A DNA stretch of 64,000 bases from JAENVU01 sp963765075 (GTDB lineage Bacteria > Actinomycetota > Acidimicrobiia > IMCC26256 > JAENVU01): positions 1-64,000 of the forward strand of contig CAVXVA010000003.1 of assembly GCA_963765075.1 (NCBI GenBank), read 5' to 3'. The notes beneath the pieces were generated by a model. The model had not been told where the DNA came from. It worked only from the letters and a program-made list of their open reading frames with translations, and made no database searches. The stretch's first letter is position 1. The number at the start of each line of letters is the position of its first letter. Positions 47,982-55,938 of the stretch are shown here, one piece after another. The translations under genes were made by a program, and so were the position numbers.

Positions 47982-49241
47982 ATGTCGACCTCCGAGCTCG
48001 CTGAGCCGGCCATGTTCAACCCGCTGGCGGACGGATACGTCGAGTGGCCCTACGACCAGTACGCCCGCCTGCGCGCCGAAGACCCGATTCACCGGTCCGA
48101 TCTGCTCCACGGGTATTGCGTCACCCGTTTCGCCGACGTCAACACGATCCTCCGGGACCCGAGCATCTCGTCCGAACTCGACAACGCGATTCCGACGCCA
48201 CTCACGATCGACGAGATTCGCCGACGCGACGAAGCCCCCCGCCAGGGTCGCACCCTCGTGCTGCTCGACGACCCGGACCACGCGCAGATCCGTTCGCTGA
48301 TCGCGAAGCCGTTCCGCCCTCGTGAGGTCGAGGAGTTGCGGGGCCTCGTCGAAGACCGGGTCCGCGTGCGGGTGGACCAACTGATCGCTGTTCACGGCTC
48401 GGGCATCATCGAGTTCGACCTCATCGAGGACTTCGCCTACCCGCTGCCCGTCGAGATCTTCTGCCAGATGCTCGGCATCCCCGAAGAAGACCACCCCGTC
48501 TTCCGGTTCTGGGTCAACTGCATCGCCCGGTCGCTCGACCCGGTGATGGACGCCGTCGAGCGTGAGGCCCTGGTCAAGCACATGGACGAGATGTATGCAT
48601 TCATCGAGACGCTGATCGAGGAGAAGCGAGGCCGGGACGACGACGACATCCTCTCCGACCTCATCCACGCCCAGGAGGACGGCCAGAGCCTCAGCCACGA
48701 GGATCTGATCACACAGATCGTCACGCTCTACGTCGCCGGCCACGAGCCCACGGCCGGCCACGTGGGCAACGGAATGCTCGCCCTGCTCAACCATCCCGAC
48801 CAGTGGGCCCTCCTCCAGTCCGACCGCTCCCATCTCCGCAATGCAGTGCACGAACTCTTGCGCTACGACGGCCCGAATCAGTTCGTGCGTCGCATCGCGA
48901 TGCGCGACATGGACTTCGAGACTCCCAGCGGCACGACGACGATCCCGACGGGCTCGGTGATCTACGCGTCGCCCGCATCCGCGAATCGCGACGCGCAGCG
49001 CTGGGGCGACACAGTCGACACGGTCGACATCACGCGGGCAGATGCCGGCCAGCACCTGCAGTTCGGTGCCGGGATCCACGCCTGTCTCGGTTCACACCTG
49101 GCCCGGCTGCAATCCGAGGCGATGTTCGCGGCGCTGCTCGACCGGTTCGAGAACGTCGAACTCGCCGGCGATCCGGTGTGGAGCACTCGCATGGTCATTC
49201 GCGGTCTCAACCAGCTGCCGGTGCGCGCCACCCTTCGCTGA
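47982..49241 (+). CDS. Cytochrome P450
   Basis: This 419-residue soluble P450 has the I-helix oxygen-activation motif AGHEPT (about 251-256), ExxR in HELLR, and the heme loop FGAGIHACLG with the thiolate C368. The Glu-Pro in the I-helix, rather than the more usual Glu-Thr/Thr-Thr, is slightly atypical, though the Thr follows. The reductase partner is not nearby. The neighbours suggest hydroxylation of a lipid-like or terpenoid substrate in a TetR-controlled pathway. Confidence 0.92.
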   Translation: MSTSELAEPAMFNPLADGYVEWPYDQYARLRAEDPIHRSDLLHGYCVTRFADVNTILRDPSISSELDNAIPTPLTIDEIRRRDEAPRQGRTLVLLDDPDHAQIRSLIAKPFRPREVEELRGLVEDRVRVRVDQLIAVHGSGIIEFDLIEDFAYPLPVEIFCQMLGIPEEDHPVFRFWVNCIARSLDPVMDAVEREALVKHMDEMYAFIETLIEEKRGRDDDDILSDLIHAQEDGQSLSHEDLITQIVTLYVAGHEPTAGHVGNGMLALLNHPDQWALLQSDRSHLRNAVHELLRYDGPNQFVRRIAMRDMDFETPSGTTTIPTGSVIYASPASANRDAQRWGDTVDTVDITRADAGQHLQFGAGIHACLGSHLARLQSEAMFAALLDRFENVELAGDPVWSTRMVIRGLNQLPVRATLR

Positions 49242-49258
49242 CGCCAACCACCGTCGGC

Positions 49259-49264
49259 GATACT
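49259..49264 (+). promoter_or_regulatory. -10 box of a possible leaderless promoter
   Basis: GATACT is followed by 6 nt and the GTG at 49271, and lies just after the P450 stop. Confidence 0.35.
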
Positions 49265-49270
49265 GAACCC

Positions 49271-50086
49271 GTGACCCCGGCCGCCGACGACGCCACCGCG
49301 CAGTCGCGCCCGAGTCCCCGCCGCGCCTCCATCGACCGCGAGTCGATCGAGTTGGCCGAGATCGGCTGGCCGGCACCGAGCGAACTGCTCGACACGATCA
49401 TCAGGTACGAGGCCGTCCACGCGATCGCAGATCGCGACGAACTCCGGCGGCGTCTGGAGCCGAGCGACCGGCGAATCTACGCGCTGTTCCACCCGGCGAC
49501 GCCGGGCGAACCGTTGGTGTTCGTCGAGGTCGCGCTGACCCGAGGCGTGCCCGACTCGATCACCACACTGCTCGCGTCCGACCGAACTCCGATCGCCGCC
49601 GAAGTCGCCGATACCGCCGTCCTCTACTCCATCAACAACGGGCATACCAACCTGCGGGGACTCTCGTTGGGCCACCACCTGATCACGCAGGCGACCGCGG
49701 CGCTGGCCGCCGAACTCCCGAACCTCGAGACGTTCGTCACGCTCTCCCCGGCGCCCGGGTTCGGGCGTTGGCTCCGCGATCGCGCCGACGCGGGTGATTC
49801 CGCGGCAGCGGAACTCCTGGACCTGATCGCACTCGAAGGCTGGACTCGCGACGCGACCAGTCTCGAGCGTCACGCGGAACTCACGACCGCGCTGGCCGCG
49901 ACCTACCTTCTCGAAGCACGTTCGGCCGACGGCCGCACGCTCGACCCAGTGGCGCGCTTCCATCTCGGGAACGGCGCGACCATCGAACGCATCAACCCCC
50001 AAGGCAACCTCTCACCGGCCGGCATCGCGCAGTCGGCGGGCATGATGGTCAACTACCGATACGACATCGGGTCCCGCGGCTGCTAG
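49271..50086 (+). CDS. Malonyl-CoA decarboxylase catalytic domain without the N-terminal helical domain
   Basis: This 271-residue protein aligns by eye with the GNAT-like catalytic half of malonyl-CoA decarboxylase. It shows ALFHPATPGEPLVFVEVALT, VLYSINNGHTNLRGLSLGH, the catalytic Ser in TLSPAPGFGRWL, the catalytic His in ARFHLGNGA, and the signature NPQGNLSPAGIAQSAGMMVN with YRYD. Typical enzymes have about 400-490 residues because of a helical tetramerisation domain, which is absent here; the protein begins at RESIELAEIGWPAPSELLD. It would turn malonyl-CoA into acetyl-CoA and CO2. It ends 4 bp inside the convergent HAD gene. Confidence 0.82.
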   Translation: MTPAADDATAQSRPSPRRASIDRESIELAEIGWPAPSELLDTIIRYEAVHAIADRDELRRRLEPSDRRIYALFHPATPGEPLVFVEVALTRGVPDSITTLLASDRTPIAAEVADTAVLYSINNGHTNLRGLSLGHHLITQATAALAAELPNLETFVTLSPAPGFGRWLRDRADAGDSAAAELLDLIALEGWTRDATSLERHAELTTALAATYLLEARSADGRTLDPVARFHLGNGATIERINPQGNLSPAGIAQSAGMMVNYRYDIGSRGC

Positions 50087-50727
50087 CGCAGGCCCAGAAT
50101 CGCATCGAGATCGGCGACGGTCTTGGCGCCATCTCCGTCGACCAGGATCGACCGAATGTTCAAGGCTTGCGCCGCGATCACGTTGCCCTCGAAATCGTCG
50201 AGGAAGATGACTTGGTCGGGCGTGTAACCGCCCACCGCCAAGGCATGCTCGAAGATCGCAGGATTCGGCTTGCGGATCCCGACCTCGCTGCTATCGATCA
50301 CGAAGTCGAACAGTTCGTCGACCGGCAGCATTGCGCGCCAGTGCTCCTTCAACTCCACCACGTTGTTCGTGATGATCCCCGTGCCCAACCCCGATGCGCG
50401 GATGGCGCGCACGTACTCGACGAGCTCGGCGCGCAGACCTCCGCCGTTCTCGCCCATGGCGATGAAGACATCCCAGATATCGATCGCCAGACCCTGTTGG
50501 GCACCGATCTCGGTGATCCGATCACGGGCGTCGGTCAAGGTGATCTCGCCCCGCTCGACCTGGTGCCACGGATGGTCACCATCGATCCCGTACCCGCCAA
50601 ACACGATGTCGGTGACCTGCTCCTCGGACGCGCCGATGCGTTGGGCGTAGGCGGTGAACGCATGGAACGGCGAGTCCGTGAACACGCCACCGAAGTCGAA
50701 GATCACTGCCTTGAGTTCGGTGGTCAT
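50083..50727 (-). CDS. HAD-superfamily hydrolase
   Basis: The protein has 214 residues from the ATG at 50727. Motif I is VIFDFGGVFTDSP: the nucleophile Asp is present, but the second Asp is Gly, as in many phosphatase and epoxide-hydrolase N-domain relatives. Motif II is IITNN, the motif III Lys is in GIRKPNPAIFEHAL, and motif IV is FLDDFEGNVIAA. It is probably a small-molecule phosphatase of unknown substrate. It lies 70 bp after the heliorhodopsin stop on the same strand, so it may be co-transcribed with it. Confidence 0.85.
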   Translation of the reverse strand: MTTELKAVIFDFGGVFTDSPFHAFTAYAQRIGASEEQVTDIVFGGYGIDGDHPWHQVERGEITLTDARDRITEIGAQQGLAIDIWDVFIAMGENGGGLRAELVEYVRAIRASGLGTGIITNNVVELKEHWRAMLPVDELFDFVIDSSEVGIRKPNPAIFEHALAVGGYTPDQVIFLDDFEGNVIAAQALNIRSILVDGDGAKTVADLDAILGLR

Positions 50728-50797
50728 CGCCGATCTTCTAGCGCAGCCATATCCCGCCGCGCACGTCCGCCCGCCAGTCGCGAAACTGGAGGATCGA

Positions 50798-51577
50798 TCA
50801 CGTTCCGGTACTGGAGGCGAGGGTCGAGCCGAAGATCTGCCAGGCCAGCAGGCTCTTCGCGACGAGCGACAACGTGATGTACGCGCGTTCGCCGACGAGG
50901 TAGTTGCGCCACTTCCCAACTTGTTTGTACTGGAGCCATTGATTGACGGCGAAACAGTTGAAGAGCACGAAGAGCGAGATGAAGATGCCGTAGACGAACC
51001 CCGGCGGGCCCTGATCGGCCCCCGGTCCGATCAGGTAGATCCCGATCGCGAGCCACGGAATGATCCCGGCGACGCAACCGAGCCAGAAGGGGCCGAGTCC
51101 GGTGCCGGGTGCTTCATAGCGTTCCTGCATCCAGCCGAATCCGATCATCGACGCGTTCACGCCGACGAGGGCGAGAAGCGCAGCGATGTCGTCGATGCCC
51201 GTCAGCATGGCGATCAGCACGATCATGATCGACGCACTCAGGGAGTATTCGACCCATCGGTAAGGGTTGCGACCCTGCTGGAGTTGGTCCTGGTACGAAG
51301 CCCAACGCGGGCCGGCCACCGCGAAGTGGGCCAATGCGGAGAGCGCAAAGAATGCGGCGATCGCCCCGGCGAAGCTGAGGTTGAACAACGCGACTGCCTG
51401 GGTGCCGACGTCCGGGCCCGGCGGTCCCGTCATGTAGGTGGCGCCGACCGGCAACGAGAAGTCGTTGGCCAACACGACGATCGCAATCGCCTGCGCAAGG
51501 TGGAGGGAGCCGGCAACCAGGTTGTACGGGCGGAGCCGTGCCATCGCCGCGGCCGAGTCCACGACCTTCGTGCTCAT
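50798..51577 (-). CDS. Heliorhodopsin
   Basis: This 259-residue seven-helix retinal protein is of the heliorhodopsin type. Diagnostic segments are RWVEYSLSASIMIVLIAML (helix C, counterion E110), PWLAIGIYL, FNCFAVNQWLQYKQVGKWRN and YITLSLVAKSLLAWQIF (helix G). The retinal lysine is K241 and S237 lies one turn before it, the same numbers as in the prototype 48C12. H26 and H84 match its conserved histidines. Unlike type-1 pumps, heliorhodopsins have the N-terminus inside and slow photocycles; a sensory or regulatory role is proposed for the family. It diverges from a cobalamin-binding regulator and shares its operator. AGGA lies before the ATG. Confidence 0.95.
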   Translation of the reverse strand: MSTKVVDSAAAMARLRPYNLVAGSLHLAQAIAIVVLANDFSLPVGATYMTGPPGPDVGTQAVALFNLSFAGAIAAFFALSALAHFAVAGPRWASYQDQLQQGRNPYRWVEYSLSASIMIVLIAMLTGIDDIAALLALVGVNASMIGFGWMQERYEAPGTGLGPFWLGCVAGIIPWLAIGIYLIGPGADQGPPGFVYGIFISLFVLFNCFAVNQWLQYKQVGKWRNYLVGERAYITLSLVAKSLLAWQIFGSTLASSTGT

Positions 51578-51683
51578 GACGGTTCCTGCGTGACCACCAT
51601 GGCGACGGGGCGGGTCGTGGAGTTCGGCGAGAGCCTGTGCATAGCGGTCTCTTTCGGCGTGGAAGTGCTACCGGGAGCATTCG

Positions 51684-51711
51684 TTGACATCCCTTCTTTT
51701 AGCACTAACCT
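51684..51711 (+). promoter_or_regulatory. Promoter of the B12-type regulator gene, leaderless
   Basis: TTGACA (51684-51689), a 16-nt spacer and TAACCT (51706-51711) form a good sigma-A-type promoter. The -10 ends 7 nt before the ATG at 51719, so the mRNA is probably leaderless. The palindrome TTAGCACTAA overlaps the spacer and the -10. Confidence 0.7.
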
Positions 51712-51724
51712 CTTTCGTATGCAA
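51696..51724 (-). promoter_or_regulatory. Promoter of the heliorhodopsin gene
   Basis: On the minus strand TTGCAT (51724-51719), a 17-nt spacer ending TTAGTGC and TAAAAG (51701-51696) form a promoter facing heliorhodopsin. It leaves a leader of about 110 nt. It overlaps the opposing regulator promoter through the same palindrome, so one bound dimer could block both. Confidence 0.55.
51697..51710. promoter_or_regulatory. Candidate operator, site 1 (TTTTAGCACTAACC)
   Basis: A near-palindrome with core TTAG-CA-CTAA. Related sites are at 54650-54661 (TTTAGTACTAAA, perfect) and 57572-57583. All three overlap the -10 side of promoters. The regulator encoded next door is the most likely binder, by inference. 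Confidence 0.65.
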
Positions 51725-52588
51725 GAACCCCCCTACGCTCCCCCATCAATGCCCGATGACTCCTCACTGATCGGCCTCCGTGCTGCCGCCGAACAACTCG
51801 GCGTCCACTACATGACGGCCTACCGCTACGTGCGACTCGGCACTCTCCCCGCGCAGAAGGTCGGTGGCACGTGGCAGGTGCGCCTCGACGATCTGCGCGC
51901 GGTGGCCGATCGCGAAGAGGCGCCGCCCGGACCGGGCGGTCTGCGCTGGCCCACGTACCGCAAGCAGTTACGGGACCGGCTCATCGCGGGCGACGAACCC
52001 GGCGCGTGGTCGATCATCGAACGCGCCCTGGTCTCGGGTGCCCCCGCCCATGACGTCCACCTCGAACTCATGGTGCCGGTCCTCCGGGACATCGGCGACT
52101 CGTGGGCGAACGGCACCATCGAAATCGCCGATGAGCATCGCGCGTCGAGTGTCGCGGCTCGCCTCGTCGGGCGTCTCGGACCATCCTTCGCCCGACGAGG
52201 TCGCAAACGCGCGACCGTCGTGATCGGTGGCGCGGCCGGCGACTACCACTCCTTGCCACTCGCAATCCTCGGCGACATCCTCCGCGGTGAAGGCCTCGCC
52301 GTGGTCGATCTCGGCGCCAACACCCCACCCGAGTCCTTCGTCCAGACTGCCCAACTCCACGACGACACGGTCGGGGTGGCGATCAGCGTCGGATCCGACG
52401 GAAGCGTGGACGCAGCGCAGCGCACCGCGGCCCTCCTGCACGAACTGGTGCCCGATGTCGTCGTGTTCATCGGCGGCCCGGCGATCACCAACCAAGACAA
52501 GGCGCGCGAACTCGGCGCCGATGAGTTCGAACCGTCCGCACTCGACGTCGCGCGACGGTGCCTCGAGCTTCTTGCGAGGTCGCAGTGA
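51719..52588 (+). CDS. Cobalamin-binding (CarH-like) transcriptional regulator with excisionase-type HTH
   Basis: The protein has 289 residues. An HTH_17/excisionase-like domain (SLIGLRAAAEQLGVHYMTAY, about 16-60) replaces the usual MerR domain. The helical B12-cap follows (IGDSWANGTIEIADEHRASS), then a Rossmann B12 domain (GDYHSLPLAILGDILRG, VDLGANTPPESF, FIGGPAITN). Equivalents of CarH W131, E141, H142 and lower-ligand H177 are W129, E139, H140 and H177. The CarH residue H132, which ligates cobalt after light, is A130 here. It may sense light or adenosylcobalamin and repress its own gene, heliorhodopsin and other genes with the TTAGYRCTAA site. It overlaps the next gene by 4 bp. Confidence 0.85.
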   Translation: MQEPPYAPPSMPDDSSLIGLRAAAEQLGVHYMTAYRYVRLGTLPAQKVGGTWQVRLDDLRAVADREEAPPGPGGLRWPTYRKQLRDRLIAGDEPGAWSIIERALVSGAPAHDVHLELMVPVLRDIGDSWANGTIEIADEHRASSVAARLVGRLGPSFARRGRKRATVVIGGAAGDYHSLPLAILGDILRGEGLAVVDLGANTPPESFVQTAQLHDDTVGVAISVGSDGSVDAAQRTAALLHELVPDVVVFIGGPAITNQDKARELGADEFEPSALDVARRCLELLARSQ

Positions 52589-54052
52589 CCGATCGAGCGT
52601 TGCGGGTCCTGGTCACCGGCGCTTCGGGCTATGTCGGCGGCCGTCTCGTGCCTGCGTTACTCGCTCACGGACACACGGTCCGCTGCGTGGTACGGGATCC
52701 GCGCAAGCTCGACGTGGCTTCGTGGCACCGGGAGGTCGAGATGGTACGCGCCGACGTCGGCGGCGACCTCCGCGACGCGATGGTCGACGTCGATGTCGCG
52801 GTCTTCCTCATCCACAGCATCGGGGAGGGACCCGACTGGGTGGCCCGGGAACGGGCCACCGCCGAAAACTTTCGGCGCGCGGCCGAAACGGCCGGAGTGG
52901 CCCGCATCGTCTATCTCGGCGGACTCGGCGACGAAGACGCCGATCTCGAGCGCGCATCTCCGCAGCCGCCACGACGTGGGCAAGGAACTGGCTGCAGGAC
53001 CGATCGAGACGGTGGAACTCCGTGCTGCCGTCGTGATCGGTTCCGGGTCGGCGAGCTTCGAGATGCTGCGCTACCTCACCGAGGTCCTCCCGGTCATGGT
53101 GACCCCCAAGTGGGTGCACACTCGCTGCCAGCCGATCTCGATCCGTGACGTGCTCCGATATCTCGTTGCGGTGATCGAGCATCCCGGGCCGCTGTCGGGG
53201 ATCCTCGAGATCGGCGGACCCGACGTCGTGTCCTACGCCGAGATGATGGCGGTCTACGCGCGCGAGGCGGGCCTCACCCGTCGGCGGCTCATCCCCGTGC
53301 CGGTGCTGACGCCCCGCTTGTCGTCGCTGTGGATCGGTCTCGTCACCCCGGTCCCCGCCAGTCTGGCCCGACCGCTCGTCGATTCGCTCGTGAACACCGT
53401 CATCGTCCGCGACCACCGGGCCGAGACACTGTTTCCCTTCGAGCGCATCCCGCTCGCGCAGGCCATCCACCGCGCGATCGGACGCACCGCGGTCGGGGAC
53501 ATTCCCACGAAGTTCGACGACGCGTCATCGCCGGTGTGGCAGGCCTGCGCGACCGATCCGAGCTGGACCGGCGGCACCGAGCTCACCGACACGCGCGAGG
53601 TCGTCGTCGCCGCGGATGCCCACGACACCTGGACGGCCGTGTGCCGAGTCGGCGGGGAACGGGGTTGGTACAGCGGCGAGATGCTCTGGAAGGCACGGGG
53701 ATGGTTCGACCGGATCGTCGGCGGCCCGGGACTCCGTCGCGGTCGGCGTGATCCCGAGCATCTCACGATCGGCGAACCTGTCGATTTCTGGCGGGTCGAG
53801 GATCTCGAAGCCGAACGCAGCCTCGTGCTCCACGCGGAGATGCGTCTCCCCGGTGAGGCGTGGATCGAGTGGACCCTGAAACCGGTGGCCGAGGGAACCC
53901 GACTCCGCCAGACCGCGAGGTTCCGACCGCGTGGACTCTTCGGTCGGGTCTACTGGTACGCGATCGCCCCATTCCATCGGCTCGTGTTCCCCGGCCTCAT
54001 CCGCGGCATCGCTGACGACGCGAACCACCTCGATGGCACTCGGGCACGCTGA
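52585..54052 (+). CDS. NAD(P)-binding SDR-type epimerase with DUF2867 domain, one frameshift
   Basis: GTG 52585 overlaps the regulator stop (GTGA), so expression is coupled. The N-terminal extended-SDR domain has LVTGASGYVGGRLVPALLA, VRCVVRDPRK and IHSIGEGPDW. Near 52955 a one-base shift joins GLGDEDADLE to SAHLRSRHDVGKELAAGPI and GGPDVVSYAEMMAVYAREAG. The C-terminal part is DUF2867, an SRPBCC-like lipid-binding fold (WWKARGWFDRIVGGPGL-like, LRQTARFRPRGLFGRVYWY). The total is about 488 residues. Relatives often appear in light- or stress-induced clusters; the substrate is unknown. Confidence 0.82.
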
Positions 54053-54112
54053 CCGACGACCCGGTCCGCGACACGCTGGGCTACTACCGCACCACTCGGC
54101 GACCGCTCATGG

Positions 54113-54556
54113 TCATTGCTCCGGTACCCGTTCGCCGTCGAGCACTCGGATCAATCCGGCGGTGGCTCGGTCTCCAATCCGCCCGAACGTGAGGCGAAGG
54201 ATCGGATCGGCGAGACCGAGCGGTCCATTCAATGTCAGTTCGGCGTCGTAGGTCACGATCGATCCCGCACCATCGCTCTCCACCGTGATCGCGTCGAGCG
54301 ACGTGAGGAACCGACTCTCGGCGCGCACGACGATCGAGTTCGGTGGCTCGAACCGCCTCGTGCGATACCGAAGTGGAGTGCGGAGCCCCTTGACCGTGAC
54401 GTCGTACACCGCGCTCGGTCCGGGACCATCGCCCTCCGACTGCTCGACCCGGGTCACACCCGGATCCCATTCGGCAAAGTTGGCGAGGTTCGCCATATAG
54501 GCGAAGGCCTCGGCCGGCGACTTCGGTGAACGCACTCGAACCAGATAACGGGCCAT
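54113..54556 (-). CDS. SRPBCC/polyketide-cyclase-like protein
   Basis: This 147-residue START-fold protein shows VRSPKSPAEAFAYMANLANF, EWDPGVTRVEQ, YRTRRFEPPNSIVVRAES and a C-terminal helix (RIGDRATAGLIRVLDG). Such proteins bind hydrophobic ligands in a helix-grip pocket. There is no catalytic signature. It lies between two plausible members of the TTAGYRCTAA regulon, on the opposite strand from both flanking plus-strand genes. Confidence 0.75.
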   Translation of the reverse strand: MARYLVRVRSPKSPAEAFAYMANLANFAEWDPGVTRVEQSEGDGPGPSAVYDVTVKGLRTPLRYRTRRFEPPNSIVVRAESRFLTSLDAITVESDGAGSIVTYDAELTLNGPLGLADPILRLTFGRIGDRATAGLIRVLDGERVPEQ

Positions 54557-54636
54557 CGGGCAGGTTTAGCCCGTGGCCGCGCGAAGAATTCGACTCGGGT
54601 GCCGACCGGAAGCCAGGAGATGGACCGGCGCCCGAC

Positions 54637-54665
54637 TTGACACGCCAGATTTAGTACTAAATACT
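54637..54665 (+). promoter_or_regulatory. Promoter and candidate operator, site 2 (TTTAGTACTAAA)
   Basis: TTGACA (54637-54642) is followed 15 nt later by TAAATA, or 17 nt later by AATACT (54660-54665), as -10. The perfect 12-bp palindrome TTTAGTACTAAA (54650-54661) lies between -35 and -10. The gene served starts at 54713 with a good Shine-Dalgarno. The region is strikingly AT-rich for this genome. Confidence 0.7.
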
Positions 54666-54712
54666 GTGCATGGGACACACCGTCCCGAACTCCACAGCCT
54701 GAGGAGGCTCTC

Positions 54713-55018
54713 ATGATCCGCAAACTCGCACTTGCCACAGCCACCGGCGCCTTGGCCCTCGGCCTCAGCGCCGCTCCGGCCTTCGCCGCCGGACCCACCG
54801 AGCCCGGCAACGCCTGCCAGCGTGCCGGAATGTCAACGGTGAAGAGCCTGGGTCAGGGCACCTTCCCGTCGATCGCCAAGTCCGGCGTCGACGCCAAGAC
54901 ACTCAAGGCCCTCGGAGTCCGGGGAATCGCCGCGGTAGCCGACTCCACCACCTTCACCCTTCCCCAGGTCCTCGAGCTCCACCGCACCAGCCCCCAGCTC
55001 TTCCCCTGGTGTGACTGA
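54713..55018 (+). CDS. Small secreted protein under TTAGYRCTAA promoter
   Basis: This 101-residue product has a signal peptide (KLALATATGALALGLSAAPAF, cleavage after AFA). GAGGAGG lies 5 nt before the ATG. The mature part of about 75 residues has two cysteines (GNACQR and FPWCD at the very end), probably bridged, and a Ser/Thr/Val-rich middle. I know no function for this type. The shared promoter motif places it with heliorhodopsin and the DUF4397 protein as a possible co-regulated surface product. Confidence 0.72.
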   Translation: MIRKLALATATGALALGLSAAPAFAAGPTEPGNACQRAGMSTVKSLGQGTFPSIAKSGVDAKTLKALGVRGIAAVADSTTFTLPQVLELHRTSPQLFPWCD

Positions 55019-55078
55019 CGGTCCCGGTCCTCGTCGACCGACGGCAGCTCCGGTCACCGGATCATCACCGCGGAACCG

Positions 55079-55846
55079 TCAGATGGGTTGCGAAAACGTC
55101 ATCACCGAGAACATCCCACCCTGCGGGTCATTGAGGACGGCGAATCGACCCGGGGGGATGTCGGTCGGGGGCACCTGCACCGTGCCACCGAGTTCGACGC
55201 ACTTCGCGGCGGTCGCGTCGGTGTCTTCGGTCGCGAAGTAGACCATCCAGTGGGTCGGCACGTCGGCCGGCCAGTTCTCGTCCATCACCATGCAGCCGCC
55301 AATCGTGCGGCCGTCGATCTGAAGCTCGTGGTACACCATGGGCTCGGTCTGGGTCTGGACCGTGTAGCCGAACACCTTCGTGTAGAAGTCGAGCGCCGGA
55401 CCCGCGTCGCGCACCGTCAGTTCGTTCCAGCACAGCGTTCCGGGCTCGTTGACGATCTGGGCACCGATGTGTTCCTTCGGCTGCCAGATGGAGAAGAATC
55501 CGCCGGTCGGGTCCATCGCGACCGCCATCCGCCCTGCATCCATGACGTCCATCGGCGGCATGACCACGGTGCCTCCGGCCGCGCTGATCGCGGCCGCGGT
55601 CGCGTCGGCGTCAGCCACCGAGATGTAGGTGGTCCACATCGGCGGACCTGGGTTCTGCTGCGGGCCCAGCGCGGCGACGGCCTTCCCGCGCAGCTCACAC
55701 ATGGTGTAGTGACCGGCTTCTTCGCCCTGGTCGACACACGTCCATCCGAACAGACCCGAGTAGAACACCACGGCCGCCGCGATGTCCGGGGTACCGATGT
55801 CGACCCACGAAGGAGTACCGGGGGTATAGGCGGTCATCTCGGCCAT
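55079..55846 (-). CDS. Two-domain VOC (glyoxalase/bleomycin-resistance) family protein
   Basis: The protein has 255 residues from the ATG at 55846. There are two tandem VOC modules: residues about 10-115 (PSWVDIGTPDIAAAVVFYSG, GPPMWTTYISVADAD, MDPTGGFFSIWQP) and about 130-250 (LCWNELTVRDAGPALDFYTK, FGYTV, VYFATEDTDATAAK, LNDPQGGMFSVM). Metal-ligand positions are mostly hydrophobic, as in the actinobacterial hydrolase-like VOC group. The role is unknown. It lies 92 bp after the sortase on the same strand. Confidence 0.85.
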   Translation of the reverse strand: MAEMTAYTPGTPSWVDIGTPDIAAAVVFYSGLFGWTCVDQGEEAGHYTMCELRGKAVAALGPQQNPGPPMWTTYISVADADATAAAISAAGGTVVMPPMDVMDAGRMAVAMDPTGGFFSIWQPKEHIGAQIVNEPGTLCWNELTVRDAGPALDFYTKVFGYTVQTQTEPMVYHELQIDGRTIGGCMVMDENWPADVPTHWMVYFATEDTDATAAKCVELGGTVQVPPTDIPPGRFAVLNDPQGGMFSVMTFSQPI

Positions 55847-55938
55847 GGCAGTTCCCTTTCGTCGCGGTGAGGCTTCGGGTGCAGGTGTACCACGACCGTG
55901 GGACATCCGCGTTCCGTCGGACCAGCAGCGCCAGCGGC

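Noticed and set aside
51114..51680. A minus-strand open frame over the heliorhodopsin leader, starting at 51680
   Set aside because: Low-complexity Arg/Pro/His product in another frame over real heliorhodopsin sequence; no Shine-Dalgarno and no family pattern.
54611..54630. A cobalamin-riboswitch B12-box-like string, AGCCAGGAGATGGACCGG, near the B12-regulated locus
   Set aside because: It lies upstream of the -35 of the 54713 promoter, so it would not be transcribed with that gene. The other conserved riboswitch parts are missing.
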